Source: Bisporella sp. PMI_857 (Eukaryota > Ascomycota > Leotiomycetes > Helotiales > Helotiaceae). Taken from it: a stretch of DNA of 22,616 nucleotides. Both the position numbers and the translations under genes were made by a program. The stretch is taken from NCBI GenBank assembly GCA_021307315.1, contig JAJSPD010000202.1:1-22616 (forward strand), in the 5' to 3' direction. The notes under the pieces were generated by a model. That model was not told where the DNA came from. It searched no databases and saw nothing but the letters and a program-made list of their open reading frames with translations. Shown here piece by piece: positions 1-8,749 of the stretch (position 1 is the stretch's first letter; each line of letters starts with the position of its first letter).

Positions 1-875
1 TTGAGGGCTTCATACTCTGGCCAATGCCTCTCTATGTCTTCAGATCGCATTTTGGGGACTGCATGTTTCGTGAGAGCTCCGTTGCGTGTCCATTCATTTG
101 CATTGAACCATGAGTGAATGCGATTGCTCCATAATCCGGAATGACGGATACCCCAGGAAAGAACTATACGAAGGTGCTGAAGACGAGTGAAATTCATGAT
201 ACTGGTAATAACGTCTCGGTACCTGGTGCTATTGTTGCCATGGAGGTTTAGGGTGTCCCATACATCCAAGTAACGCACCATCACCAGCCTTCCTTCCCCT
301 GGAAATCGACAAATCGCGAGAGAACAGGGAGACACTCTACGGTGATTACGCTGTTCCTAAAGAGGATGGACATTGACTCAAGCCGCAACTGTCGCAAAGC
401 TTGCAACAACGCGGTCGACAACCAAAACTTGAGCTTTACGTTCTCACTGCTGAGGCGGATTCTTTGCACTTCCTTGCCTTCACGATCTCGGAATGGAGCA
501 TACCCTTCCTCGGGGCGCTTTACCTCCTCATCCCTATCAAAATAGTGTTTGTATATCCGATTCCGGATCTCGGAAGGCAGGTGAAGGAGAGAGTGGGTTC
601 TATTTGAATGGCGAGCCTCCACGTGGCTTGACCAAGAAGAGCTGCGGATACAGGAGAGGGGTCCCACCAGGGTATCTAGCCAGCCATGCATCTGCAGCGA
701 TGTCTTCTTCCCAATATTCCTCACCTGCGAGCGAGTCCACCTCACTCTCATCACTGTCTTCATTTGGGGCTTCGCTGTCGCTGTCCTAGCTGCCAGTAGT
801 GTCCGCCTCCAATATAAATGTGGAGTCGTCTGGGGCGTCTAAGGCATCAGCAAGCTGTGGAACTGGATTATTCAT
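1..875 (-). pseudogene. Decayed F-box-like fungal protein gene, 3' end beyond the window
   Basis: Read on the minus strand from the ATG at 875-873, the frame gives an acidic N-terminus (SDESEVDSLAGEEYWEED, 700s) and then the motif LLHLPSEIRNRIYKHYF near 560-610. That motif is typical of a large Pezizomycotina family of F-box-like/2EXR-like proteins of unknown function. A TAG stop at 786-788 interrupts the acidic part (a CAG or TGG codon mutated to TAG would explain it). A 52-bp intron (GTATCC...AAATAG) could join the acidic part to the LPSEIRN part. Near 281-290 the frame ends in TGA. The adjacent frame then reads RLVMVRYLDVWDTLNLHG and LQHLRIVLSWGIRHSGLW and stays open to base 1, so one base seems lost. 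The family link rests on motif recognition. Stop plus frameshift suggest a pseudogene, but an undetected intron or sequence error is possible. Confidence 0.6.
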
Positions 876-1223
876 AGCGGCACGAGTATCAATGATGCAG
901 AGGTGGGGTAGATGGAGATGGAGTTGTTGAGGTCGATATTCGATGTCAGGGAGACCTCGGCAGAACATGCGCCAAGACTTTGAGCCGCATGATAAACTCT
1001 CTGTAACGATGCGAAGTTACCGATACCAAGTAAGGGTTATAAGACGTAAGGTTGGCGAGAGAGATAAGTGTATCATAGTACAAAACTGGCTCGTTCCAAG
1101 TATGCCAAAGAGAATACTATTTAAGTAGAGTACAATGCTCCTACTTAAGGAATTTACTGTCGTGTAGTTCACGTGATGAGCATGCCAGGCATGCACTAGG
1201 TGCTTTTCGGGAGCTCCCCTATG
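876..1223. other. Intergenic stretch upstream of the F-box-like pseudogene
   Basis: No convincing gene. It would hold the promoter of the minus-strand gene starting at 875. It contains a TCACGTGA palindrome at 1169-1176 and a small palindrome (GCATGCCAGGCATGC) around 1179-1193. Short open frames here lack protein-like composition. Confidence 0.4.
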
Positions 1224-1472
1224 TATCCCTTTAAGCGCCAAAGCGTCCAGATCTCGCTTAAGTGAGGGATTTAGCCAATCAGAACATTTCTGTTAAATTA
1301 TTATTCCTTACAGCTGCTTTATATTTTTATAATATTATTTTCAACAGTTTACTACTAGATAAAGGCTTGCTAATTATACTAAATATGTAAGCCTTGCACT
1401 GTTCGCTGTTTTAGCACATTTTATCACGTGACTATGTTGCAGGGTCTGGACGCTTTGGCGCTCAAGGGGATA
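1224..1472. mobile_element. MITE, 249 bp, terminal inverted repeats with TA ends
   Basis: The left end TATCCCTTTAAGCGCCAAAG (from 1224, continuing CGTCCAGA to 1251) is the reverse complement of the right end TCTGGACGCTTTGGCGCTCA (from 1445, continuing AGGGGATA to 1472), with about two mismatches in 28 positions. Both ends finish in TA, which fits a duplicated TA target as used by Tc1/mariner and pogo/Fot1 transposases. The interior is A+T-rich, has no coding potential, and holds a TCACGTGA site at 1424-1431. Length, inverted ends and lack of an ORF define a MITE. The autonomous parent is not in the window. Confidence 0.8.
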
Positions 1473-1662
1473 CAGCTCACTCCCCTCGAGCTCTCCTTCT
1501 TTCCCTAGCTTTATATTCTCGTATTATACCACTGTTGCCCACTGTACCCGTAGATGCACAGCGCAGTATCTAGCCTGTTGAATACTATTATTGTTCTATT
1601 CCTCTCAAGACTATATCACATCGTTTCTGAGCCTCACAGGAGGATGGTAGTTTGTTGGTACC

Positions 1663-1834
1663 TGTCACGAATCCAAATCCTGGCGCTATCGAGGCTAATA
1701 GGGAGGTTCTATTACGAGGATTCTAAACTAAGGAGAGAAGGTAAAGTAGAGAATCGTCGACTAAGTCAAGCATGGAAGCTCTAGTCCTAAATAGGAAAAA
1801 ACATATCCGAGGTGATCACGTGGCAACCGTGACA
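1663..1834 (-). repeat. Solo-LTR-like repeat, 172 bp
   Basis: It begins TGTCACGAAT and ends CAACCGTGACA, so it has the TG...CA ends and the short TGTCACG/CGTGACA inverted termini of LTRs A, B and C. Positions 1711-1740 share the block TTACGAG.AT.CTAAACTAAGG with those LTRs, and TCACGTGG lies at 1816-1823. Outside these blocks it differs from A/B/C, so it is a related subfamily. I see no clean 5-bp target duplication (GTACC left, CCAAT right). Strand is set to match the LTR B and C orientation. Confidence 0.6.
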
Positions 1835-1999
1835 CCAATTAGCAGATTTTAGAAAAAAAAAAACGTACTCAAAACAACCGTTAAGCTGAAAAAAAGAGAT
1901 GTATTGAAAAAAATATTCGCTTGTATACGCAATAGTTGTTGGAATCTCGATATTTGACTTTTGTATGTGATCAAATATTGTGCTGCAAGCATTACTTAT

Positions 2000-2138
2000 T
2001 GTCACGAAAGCCCAATCCTTTGGCCTGGTGAGAGAATACTAAACTAAGGAGGAAAGGCAATTGTTGTTGTGCGCGACCATGATAGAAATGAAGGGTCGTG
2101 CCAAGCCCATCTAGGTCACATGATCCATGATCGTGACA
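2000..2138 (-). repeat. Solo-LTR-like repeat, 139 bp
   Basis: It begins TGTCACGAAAG and ends GATCGTGACA. Positions 2031-2056 carry the core AGAATACTAAACTAAGGAGG seen in the other TGTCACG repeats. A CACATG stands where the others have CACGTG, possibly a single C-to-T change. It abuts, with a 2-bp gap, the inverted-repeat element starting at 2141. The A+T-rich 165 bp between this copy and the one at 1663 hold no recognisable gene. Confidence 0.6.
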
Positions 2139-2665
2139 CTTATCTCATAAATCAGATCCTCAGCGAGGTAATATGCCCCACATGTGGGCAGTAAACTCCT
2201 GAGCCAATAAAAGAGCTCGGAGGGTGATTCCTTTTCGAGGGTCTGAGAGATTTTCGCGAAAATTTTGCTTTGAAAAAAAGCTAACTATACAATTTTGCTA
2301 ACAAAATTTTGCTTAATTTTAAAGTTGTAAATTTCTATTAAATATAATAGCAATTAATTTATTTATAAAAGCAAAAATAATAACTAAATAAATCTTAATA
2401 TAATGTAATACTTTTTATATTTATTGTATTAGTAGTTATTAAGTTATTAGCAATTAAAAAAAAAAAAACTTGCAGTAAAAATTCCTAGAATCGGCTAACT
2501 AATACAAAAATCGGCTGACTAATTCAAGTTGTATTTGCGCGGAATCGATCAAAATTACTTTATTACACAACAACTACTTATTTAATTTAATATTTAATAA
2601 CGTAAATCGATTTGTAATAGTAAACAATTTATTTAAATGCCGTTTTATATTGCATTGTATTGTAG

Positions 2666-3226
2666 TGTAACAGCCAGCCGAAGGCTTTTCAGCTGTAGTA
2701 CTTTCAGGGCCGCAAGCGGTACGCTCCGCCCATGGCCAGCCACAGGCTTACAGCTACAGCAGCCACAGGCTCACAGCTCCAGCAGCCACAGGCTCACAGC
2801 TCCATCAGCTACAGGCTCACAGCTACAGCACAGTGGAAGATATAAGGAACAGCTAGAGCTTTCTGAACAAAGCAAGCTTGAGTTTTTCTTTCCATGTTAG
2901 ACTTACAAGCATACTTATAATCAATTCATCACTATTGCAACTACAACTTTCGTCAAGTGTCCTTACCTGTTATATTGCAATCCCTCCTGCTGCCCTCAAT
3001 CTGTTACATGTAGTTGTGTTGTATGTAAGGTGCTGGAGTAGTGTGGCACAAGTCAACTGCAATTCTGATACAAGACTAATCTCTGCCCTCTCTACTACGT
3101 CCCGAGTCCCCTACTTATACCCTCCGTACCCCTGGCGGCTCCCCACGTGCCCATACATGCCCAGCATCATGGCTCTTACCGAGCCGCTCCTTGCCCCTTT
3201 AGCACATGACATCCTGGCACCTGACA
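2666..3226 (+). repeat. Possible 561-bp solo LTR inserted in the inverted-repeat element
   Basis: This segment is clearly richer in G+C than its surroundings. It starts TGTAACAGCC and ends ACCTGACA, giving TG...CA ends. TTGTA precedes it (2660-2664, with one extra G before the start) and follows it (3227-3231), close to a 5-bp target duplication. Inside are a minisatellite (2737-2828), a TATA-like AGATATAAGG near 2838 and pyrimidine-rich sequence, as expected of an LTR promoter. No internal retrotransposon domain is present, so it would be a solo LTR. The long open frames in it have no protein-like features. Confidence 0.4.
2737..2828 (+). repeat. Minisatellite, four 23-bp units
   Basis: Four consecutive units of the form CAGCCACAGGCTCACAGCTC plus three bases occupy 2737-2759, 2760-2782, 2783-2805 and 2806-2828, with one to three differences between units. 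A degenerate partial unit (CAGCCAGCCGAAGGC) lies upstream near 2671. There are no spacers, so this is a plain tandem array. Confidence 0.85.
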
Positions 3227-3808
3227 TTGTAATCGACAATTTTCAAATTTTAGCAGTACTTTCTTTTGAATTTTCATTAAATTTTCTGCGCTAAAAACTT
3301 TTTTGTTTACAATACAACTACTTATTTGATTCAAAATCCGAAAACGTACGTCGATTCGTAATAACAAATAGATTGTTGAAAAACTGTATTGTAATGTATT
3401 ATAACTGCGTTGTAATTAATAGCGTTTCGGCCAATTTCTTAGCTTTAACAAAGCTTTTGACTTTTAGTTTGCTAATTTTATATTTTTATATTAAATTAGT
3501 TATTTGAAATAGTATAAATTGTCGAAATAAAATTAAAAATAGTTAAAGTATATTTATTATCGAGATCGTAAGCTTGAATTTTAATATTTATTAAATATTA
3601 ATAAAAAAATACTGAAAATCGATTTTTTTTAGCTTTTTTTTGCACTAAAACTTTTGCGAAAATCTTTTAGACTTTCGGAAAAAAAGTTCTCGAGCCAAAA
3701 AGCCGCTTTTCCTAATTTGTACTCCTTGTAACTCCTGAGCCAATGAGAGAACTGTATGGCCCGTGCGGGTAAACTTCTCGTATTTCCGAGGGTCTGATTT
3801 ATGAGATA

Positions 3809-4374
3809 AAGCATTACGCCCTTTTTGTCTCAGGAATCACGTGATATATGGCGTGTATGCCTTACATATCGGGCATAAAAGCCAAGGTACCACCTACATT
3901 TATTAGGTACATTTATAAATGTTTAAAACCAAAGCGTTTAGTACAAAATTTTCGATTTGTTATTGTTTTCAACGTTAGTCAAAATGATAAAATAAGCTTT
4001 TGAAAATCAATTGCAATATTTTATTTGCTTTTAAACCTTTTAATTGTTAAGTTAAGTTCCAAAAGTTGATTTTAGTCAAGCAGTGTTGTTTCAAAGGTTG
4101 TGGGGTGGTGAATATGTTAGTAATTAAAGTTCAAAAACATATCGAAACAAAAGCCGAGGATTGCCGAGAGAGCAAGGGTAAGCAGGGAGGAAACAACTAT
4201 CATAATGTCCCGATTCCCTACTACGGCATGGCTCATACGACTCCTACTGCAGTATTCTAGCACCACGACACCGTCTGCGAATGATACCAGCTTTACGCAA
4301 CATATTAGTGAGCGGCATGAAATCCGCATTGAACCTCAACAGACAATTCTAAAGGCCCTATTCGCCGGCAAGGA
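3809..4374. other. A+T-rich intergenic region upstream of the mitochondrial carrier gene
   Basis: No gene seen. The first half is A+T-rich with a TCACGTGA palindrome at 3837-3844. From about 4140 the composition becomes ordinary, and the promoter and 5' leader of the carrier gene should lie there. An in-frame TGA at 4330-4332 closes the carrier frame upstream of its ATG. Confidence 0.4.
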
Positions 4375-5588
4375 ATGCCCTCGGCCCTCTTGGAAAATGC
4401 CCCAGCAGCCTCACCCACGATCCTCAAGAACAAACCACGAGAGATGGGTGATGTGCTAGAGCGCAGGGGGAGAGACCTTGCGCTGTGCCCTACAGATGAC
4501 GATGCGATAGCACCCAAGAAGAAACCGCATAAGCAGAGTTTAGATTACATATGGCGCACTGGTCTAGCGGGTGGCCTGGCGGGAAGTGCTGTACAGTCAC
4601 TCTTATTCCATCTTCCGGCGCGTATTAACATTTAGAACAGGCGAAAACAGTAGTCGCACCTCTTGACCGTGTCAAAATCCTCTTTCAAGCAAGCAACCCC
4701 CAATTCACAAGATACACCGGCTCCTGGTTCGGTGTCGTTACTGCGATGAAAGATATATATAAAGAAGATGGAGCGCGGGGCCTTTTCCGGGGACATTCTG
4801 CCACTCTCCTACGGATATTTCCATATGCAGCTATAAAATTCCTGGCTTACGAACAAATACGCTCGGTTATCATCCCGTCACGGAATCACGAAACGCCGTT
4901 GCGACGGCTGATTTCAGGATCATTAGCTGGTGTCACAAGCGTATTTTTTACATATCCCTTAGAGGTAATGCGGGTGCGGCTGGCATTCGAAACAAAGCAT
5001 GCGGGAAATTCCTCTCTTTCTGCTATTTTCAAGCAGATATACAACGAAGCACCCCCTCCACGTCACTCCTTAGCGGGTGAACCAGCAGTAGTCGCAACGA
5101 CTGTGCAAGTAGTGCAGTCGATCACGCCTCGCGCTGGCCTTTCCAATTTTTATAGAGGATTTTCAGCAACTATATTAGGGATGCTGCCATATGCTGGAAT
5201 ATCTTTCCTCACACACGACACTGCTGGAGATTTGTTAAGACTTCCCGCTATCGCCAAATACACGAGCCTGCCAAAGCCAGCAAATTCACCGATAGATAAA
5301 CCACCTCCTCTTCGCTCCTGGGCCGAATTATTCGCAGGTGGGGTTGCCGGACTGGTATCGCAGACTTCTGCATATCCATTGGAGGTGATCAGGAGGAGGA
5401 TGCAAGTCGGAGGCGCGGTAGGCGATGGGCATCGATTACATATAAGAGAGACTGCGAAGTTGATTTTCAAGGAGAGAGGGATCATGGGCTTCTGGATTGG
5501 ACTAAGTATCGGGTATGTGAAAATCGTGCCTATGGCGGCTATTAGTTTTTATGTCTATGAGAGAGGAAAGACTTGGCTAGGTATTTAG
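4375..5588 (+). CDS. LEU5: Mitochondrial carrier, LEU5/SLC25A16-type (coenzyme A transport)
   Basis: Inner-membrane carrier of the family that moves CoA or a CoA precursor into the mitochondrial matrix. Two exons, 4375-4590 and 4641-5588, encode about 387 residues. The 50-bp intron (GTACAG...AACAG, with TATTAAC before its end) falls between GSA and AKT. All three carrier repeats show the signature P-x-[DE]-x-x-[KR]: APLDRVKILFQ in repeat 1 (about residue 78), YPLEVMRVRL in repeat 2, YPLEVIRRRM in repeat 3. LEU5-like stretches are QSLDYIWRTGLAGGLAGS, FRGHSATLLRIFPYAAIKF, FYRGFSATILGMLPYAGISF and GLSIGYVKIVPMA. The start is the first ATG after the in-frame TGA at 4330. The hydrophilic N-terminus of about 50 residues is longer than in many carriers. 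It converges with the hydratase gene downstream. Family is very likely; CoA as substrate is inferred from similarity to yeast Leu5. Confidence 0.9.
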
Positions 5589-6138
5589 ATGGAATGCTTC
5601 TCAAAGCACCAGCATGGAATGGCGTTCCGGAGCATGAATAATGACGGCTATGAATAAAAGTCACGTCTACATAGATAAATGGATAAGACTCATCACTGTT
5701 AGGACTTGTTTTCCCGTGGATATCATTCATTTATGGTCGATGCCTCGTTTTTTTACCTGATGCTGCTAGGCTGGACTTCATAGGCTGAAGTGGTCAAAAA
5801 ATATCCTGGACCGCTGGCTACGAATGACTCAACTAGGAAGCAATTAGGATAAGTTATGAGCATGTTACGCTTACGAAACCTGAGCCGTTACAGGTCTTGT
5901 TTTTGCACAGCTCGACTTCCCCTCTGTTAGATTTTGATAAACTGTATCAAGGTAAGTGGCACCCGGCCTGGTGAACATATTTGCGGCACTGCTTTGTTTA
6001 CTTTATAACAACCTGACAATCTTAGTCTGTGGTTAACATAATAATTTGACCATTTTAGACCTTTTGCGTATATACGTGGCTTATTATAGAGAATTTGTTC
6101 AAGAAACTCCTAGAGAATATCTTGGGCCTAAGGGAGAT
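5589..6138. other. Intergenic region between two convergent genes
   Basis: It holds the 3' ends of the carrier (+) and the hydratase (-). I see no ORF with protein-like composition, no RNA gene and no repeat. Confidence 0.5.
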
Positions 6139-7136
6139 CTAAATTTTACTAGGCAGCCAGATCGGCTTCTTCTTCGCCGCAAACGCGTCCACTCCGATTT
6201 TCATGTTAGGGCCTTCGAAGAGTAGCTTATCATATCTCTCAGATGTTCTCTGCGTTGCTCTTTCGACACTACCTGTTTCCCACGCTTCCCTCAAACCATG
6301 CCTCGTTACGATCACCGAATCTGGGGACAGGTCCACGATCCTTTGCGCCATGGCCACCGCCTCATCAACAACAGATCCGGGTTCTTGGGAGACTTTGTTG
6401 ATCAGATTGAACTTCAATGCCTCCTCAGCTTTAAGGCGCCGACCAGTGAGGGCAATCTCCGACCCGACCTGCAGCCCACAGTTCCGTACGATGCGAGGAA
6501 GGCCGCCCGCTGCGGCATAGATTCCCACGCCAGCTTCTGGTAGGCCAAATTGAGCGGTGGGAGATGCTATGACCATATCACTACTCTAGTTAGTCATATT
6601 TGAACCAAAGGTGAACCATTACCGGGAAATACTACCAATTTAAACACATCTCAAACCCACCGCCAAGGGCAAATCCATTCACAGCTGCGATCACTGGCTT
6701 CTTGCCCTAAAAGTCCGAATCATAGTGTCAGTTGCTCTCTCTTCGGCGACAGTTTGGAATGAAGGGGGCAGTGAAATATTGGATAAAAGCGTCTCGCTTT
6801 AAGAAGCCGACTCACCACCCTCCTACTTAGACCACAGAAGCCGGACGTTGGATGTCTTCTTGCCGACGCGGGTGGAGGATCATTTTTAAATTTGGCCTGC
6901 TCAATGAGATCCTGGCCAGCGCAAAAGGCCTTGGTCCCAGATCCTGTAATGATGGCCACACGCAGACTTGGTTCACTGTCAAACCATGAAAAGAGAGCCT
7001 CCGCCTCCCAGTGCGCTTCTGTGGGGATACAGTTCATGAACTGTGGGCGGTTGATGGTAATCAAGAGGACATGTTCCGCCGGGTAGCTGAGGAGGAAGGA
7101 GGTTGTTGCTGGTGGTTGAATAGTAACAGGAGCCAT
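6139..7136 (-). CDS. Enoyl-CoA hydratase/isomerase (crotonase) family protein
   Basis: Crotonase-fold enzyme acting on acyl-CoA thioesters. Three exons on the minus strand (7136-6816, 6706-6636, 6580-6139) give about 277 residues, normal for the family. Introns of 109 bp (GTGAGT...TTTTAG) and 55 bp (GTAGTA...AGTAG, with CTAAC branch) restore one frame. Visible motifs in order: oxyanion-hole GSGTKAFCAGQDL (exon 1), GKKPVIAAVNGFALGGGFEM (exon 2), CDMVIASPTAQFGLPEAGVG and GSEIALTGRR (exon 3). The Glu of GLPEAG and the Glu of GSEIALTG align with the two catalytic glutamates of rat enoyl-CoA hydratase, so hydratase activity is plausible. The C-terminus is SKI, a variant of the SKL peroxisomal signal, so peroxisomal location is possible. 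The exact substrate cannot be read from sequence. It stands alone, with no biosynthetic cluster around it. Confidence 0.88.
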
Positions 7137-7970
7137 GGCTTCTTATGACCACACACTGGTCATGTGATGGTGTTGCTTCCCCCTTGGTTTTCTCTCTCTT
7201 CGCTAGGTCTAAGAGGCATATGGCGTATAATAGAACATGTGATAAGATCCTTTAGCTTTCTGGTTGCAGTACTGTAGTAAAGGAAAGTTCTCCTTTATTC
7301 TCGTGTGCTTGATATTGGGTTGCAACTTCTGCTTACTCCTCCAGGGGCTCGGCCCTGTCATCCTTTTTGTTTCTTAGCCGAGCCGAGGCCCATTCCTCCC
7401 CTTTCTTTGACACTGCTGTAACATTTTGTTTGATGTCCTTCAACTCCCTTTCCAGATAACTTTTCTTGTGAAATAGTACGACTTCTTTGCATGTGCACTC
7501 TAGGATGTGCCAACAACCAGTAAGTTGTAGGGTCATTCAAAGAACATCGCGCCTTTATTTTGTCACTCTGTCAGGCCTGATTGGCATCAGCATAACGAAG
7601 GCATCCTCAAGCAGATTGACCTGGATATGTTATGTCCAGTTATCGGGGATAATGGTACATATGCCGGTCACAATGGGTTCTGCACTGGGTGAATTCTGAT
7701 TATATCGCGATTAGCGCCACTTCTCCAACACTTAATGTGGACGCCATATTCAACGTTCCCATGCGAATTCATGAATCAGACGCCTTGACATACGCCTGAA
7801 CAGGATCATATTTATCAGATTGATTGGTTTTGATCTTCGGATGAGGAGCGAGCAAGAGGAAAAAGGACTCTCCTCCTGATATTGGTAGTTGACTAGATTG
7901 TGCTTCAACTTCAGCTGACTTGGAATCTTTTGATGATTGAACCTTTAATTCACCTTTCCACGAGGAGTGA
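7137..7970. other. Intergenic region, no gene supported
   Basis: It contains the promoter of the minus-strand hydratase near 7137-7250. Two overlapping open frames on the minus strand (7333-7540) are short. One has a charged, coiled-coil-like tail (LERELKDIKQN...EEW), but no start context, intron partner or family was found. Nothing else recognisable. Confidence 0.35.
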
Positions 7971-8294
7971 ATGAGCTACGACAAATTAATCGATTGCTGG
8001 GCCCTCAAATCCCCATTTCAGTATTTGGTGATCTGGTATTTCATGAGAGAGAAAGGTTTGTTAGCTAACAAATTTGATGTAGAAGAGCGGGAATTCAATA
8101 AGGTTGCCACTCGGATCATAAAAAATAAAGGCACCTGCGAGTATAATCTCGACAGCTCCGAGTGTTATTTTATTCGCATGGACTTTTTATTTGCAAAGGA
8201 AGTAGAGTTGCTGGACTCCAAAAAGCAGGAAATTCACGAACACGAGGCAACAAACGGTGGCCTCACTAGCGTGCATCTATGGAGTTGTGGGTGA
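7971..8294 (+). CDS. Doubtful small ORF, 107 residues, possibly first exon
   Basis: I do not recognise this product. From the ATG at 7971 the frame has protein-like composition: many Lys/Glu, aromatic residues in KSPFQYLVIWYFMREKG, and no low complexity. No signal peptide or membrane helix is evident; the hydrophobic stretch is short. The frame stops at GGG TGA, and just before the stop lies a good splice donor, G|GTGAGT (8291-8296). The ORF may therefore be a first exon whose continuation in 8300-8700 I cannot find. It sits in a 1.6-kb gap, upstream of the rvt gene and on the same strand. It could be a lineage-specific gene, a gene remnant or chance. Confidence 0.3.
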   Translation: MSYDKLIDCWALKSPFQYLVIWYFMREKGLLANKFDVEEREFNKVATRIIKNKGTCEYNLDSSECYFIRMDFLFAKEVELLDSKKQEIHEHEATNGGLTSVHLWSCG

Positions 8295-8749
8295 GTATAT
8301 CATACAATTCCCCTCAGCCACTTTCGTACACTTGGTAAAGCTGTTTTGTTTTGTTGATTATCCGGACCCTTACCAGTTTAAGATGAGTTGATACAGGTTG
8401 ATAAAAGATTTTACCATCGGGATACTAGCAACTCTGGCAAATCCCAACACCAAACGCTTAATACATGGAAGAAGTCAAATATATATGCGGACCTGGTTCA
8501 ACTTAATATTTAGGCGTGCCTATAAAGATAGACTGTTTAGTTGAATTACGAGAAATACTGTGTAAAATGTCGCCCAAAAATTGTGGTCTGCATCTAATGA
8601 GGCAAATGGTCAAATTCCACAAGCACTGCCTGAAATAGCTGCCTGACATCGCACAAAGGTATAAAGACTCGTTCCTCCTCCTGCCGTTTTGTTGTTTTTC
8701 CCATAGAAACATAAGACTAAAATTTCTTTCTCCGTTTATTCAAAGAACC
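8295..8749 (+). promoter_or_regulatory. Upstream region of the rvt gene
   Basis: No gene found. The last 100 bp are pyrimidine-rich (CTCGTTCCTCCTCCTGCCG near 8668 and TTTCTTTCTCCG near 8724), as is common just upstream of fungal starts. The rvt ATG at 8750 is preceded by AGAACC. No upstream ORF with protein-like composition was seen. Exact promoter elements cannot be placed. Confidence 0.3.

Larger units (their letters stand above)
2141..3808. mobile_element. Inverted-repeat element of about 1.67 kb, RIP-decayed, with an insertion
   Basis: The left end TATCTCATAAATCAGATCCT (2141) matches the reverse complement of the right end (3790-3808, reading TATCTCATAAATCAGACCCT). Similarity continues inward in pieces: CTCCTGAGCCAAT (about 2197) and the reverse complement of the same region at 3732-3745, then GATTTTCGCGAAAATTTTGC (2250) against GATTTTCGCAAAAGTTTTAG reading inward from 3670. 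The ends therefore look like long, diverged terminal inverted repeats of about 150 bp. TA at both outer edges would fit a TA target duplication. The interior is A+T-rich except for a G+C-richer insert at 2666-3226. No transposase is recognisable, so it is non-autonomous or destroyed. Confidence 0.5.

Noticed and set aside
2737..2828. CRISPR-like array.
   Set aside because: The 23-bp units are directly adjacent with no spacers, and the genome is eukaryotic.
2637..3294. Two overlapping open frames of 87 and 138 residues.
   Set aside because: They lie across the minisatellite and LTR-like insert, have repeat-derived composition and show no protein features.
4117..4517. Several short open frames on both strands just upstream of and over the carrier's first exon.
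   Set aside because: They overlap the supported carrier exon or A+T-rich flank, with no protein-like pattern and no splice partners.
7333..7540. Minus-strand 60-67 residue frames with a charged tail.
   Set aside because: They are short, overlap each other in different frames, and no upstream exon, family or start context was found. Kept only as a note in the intergenic entry.
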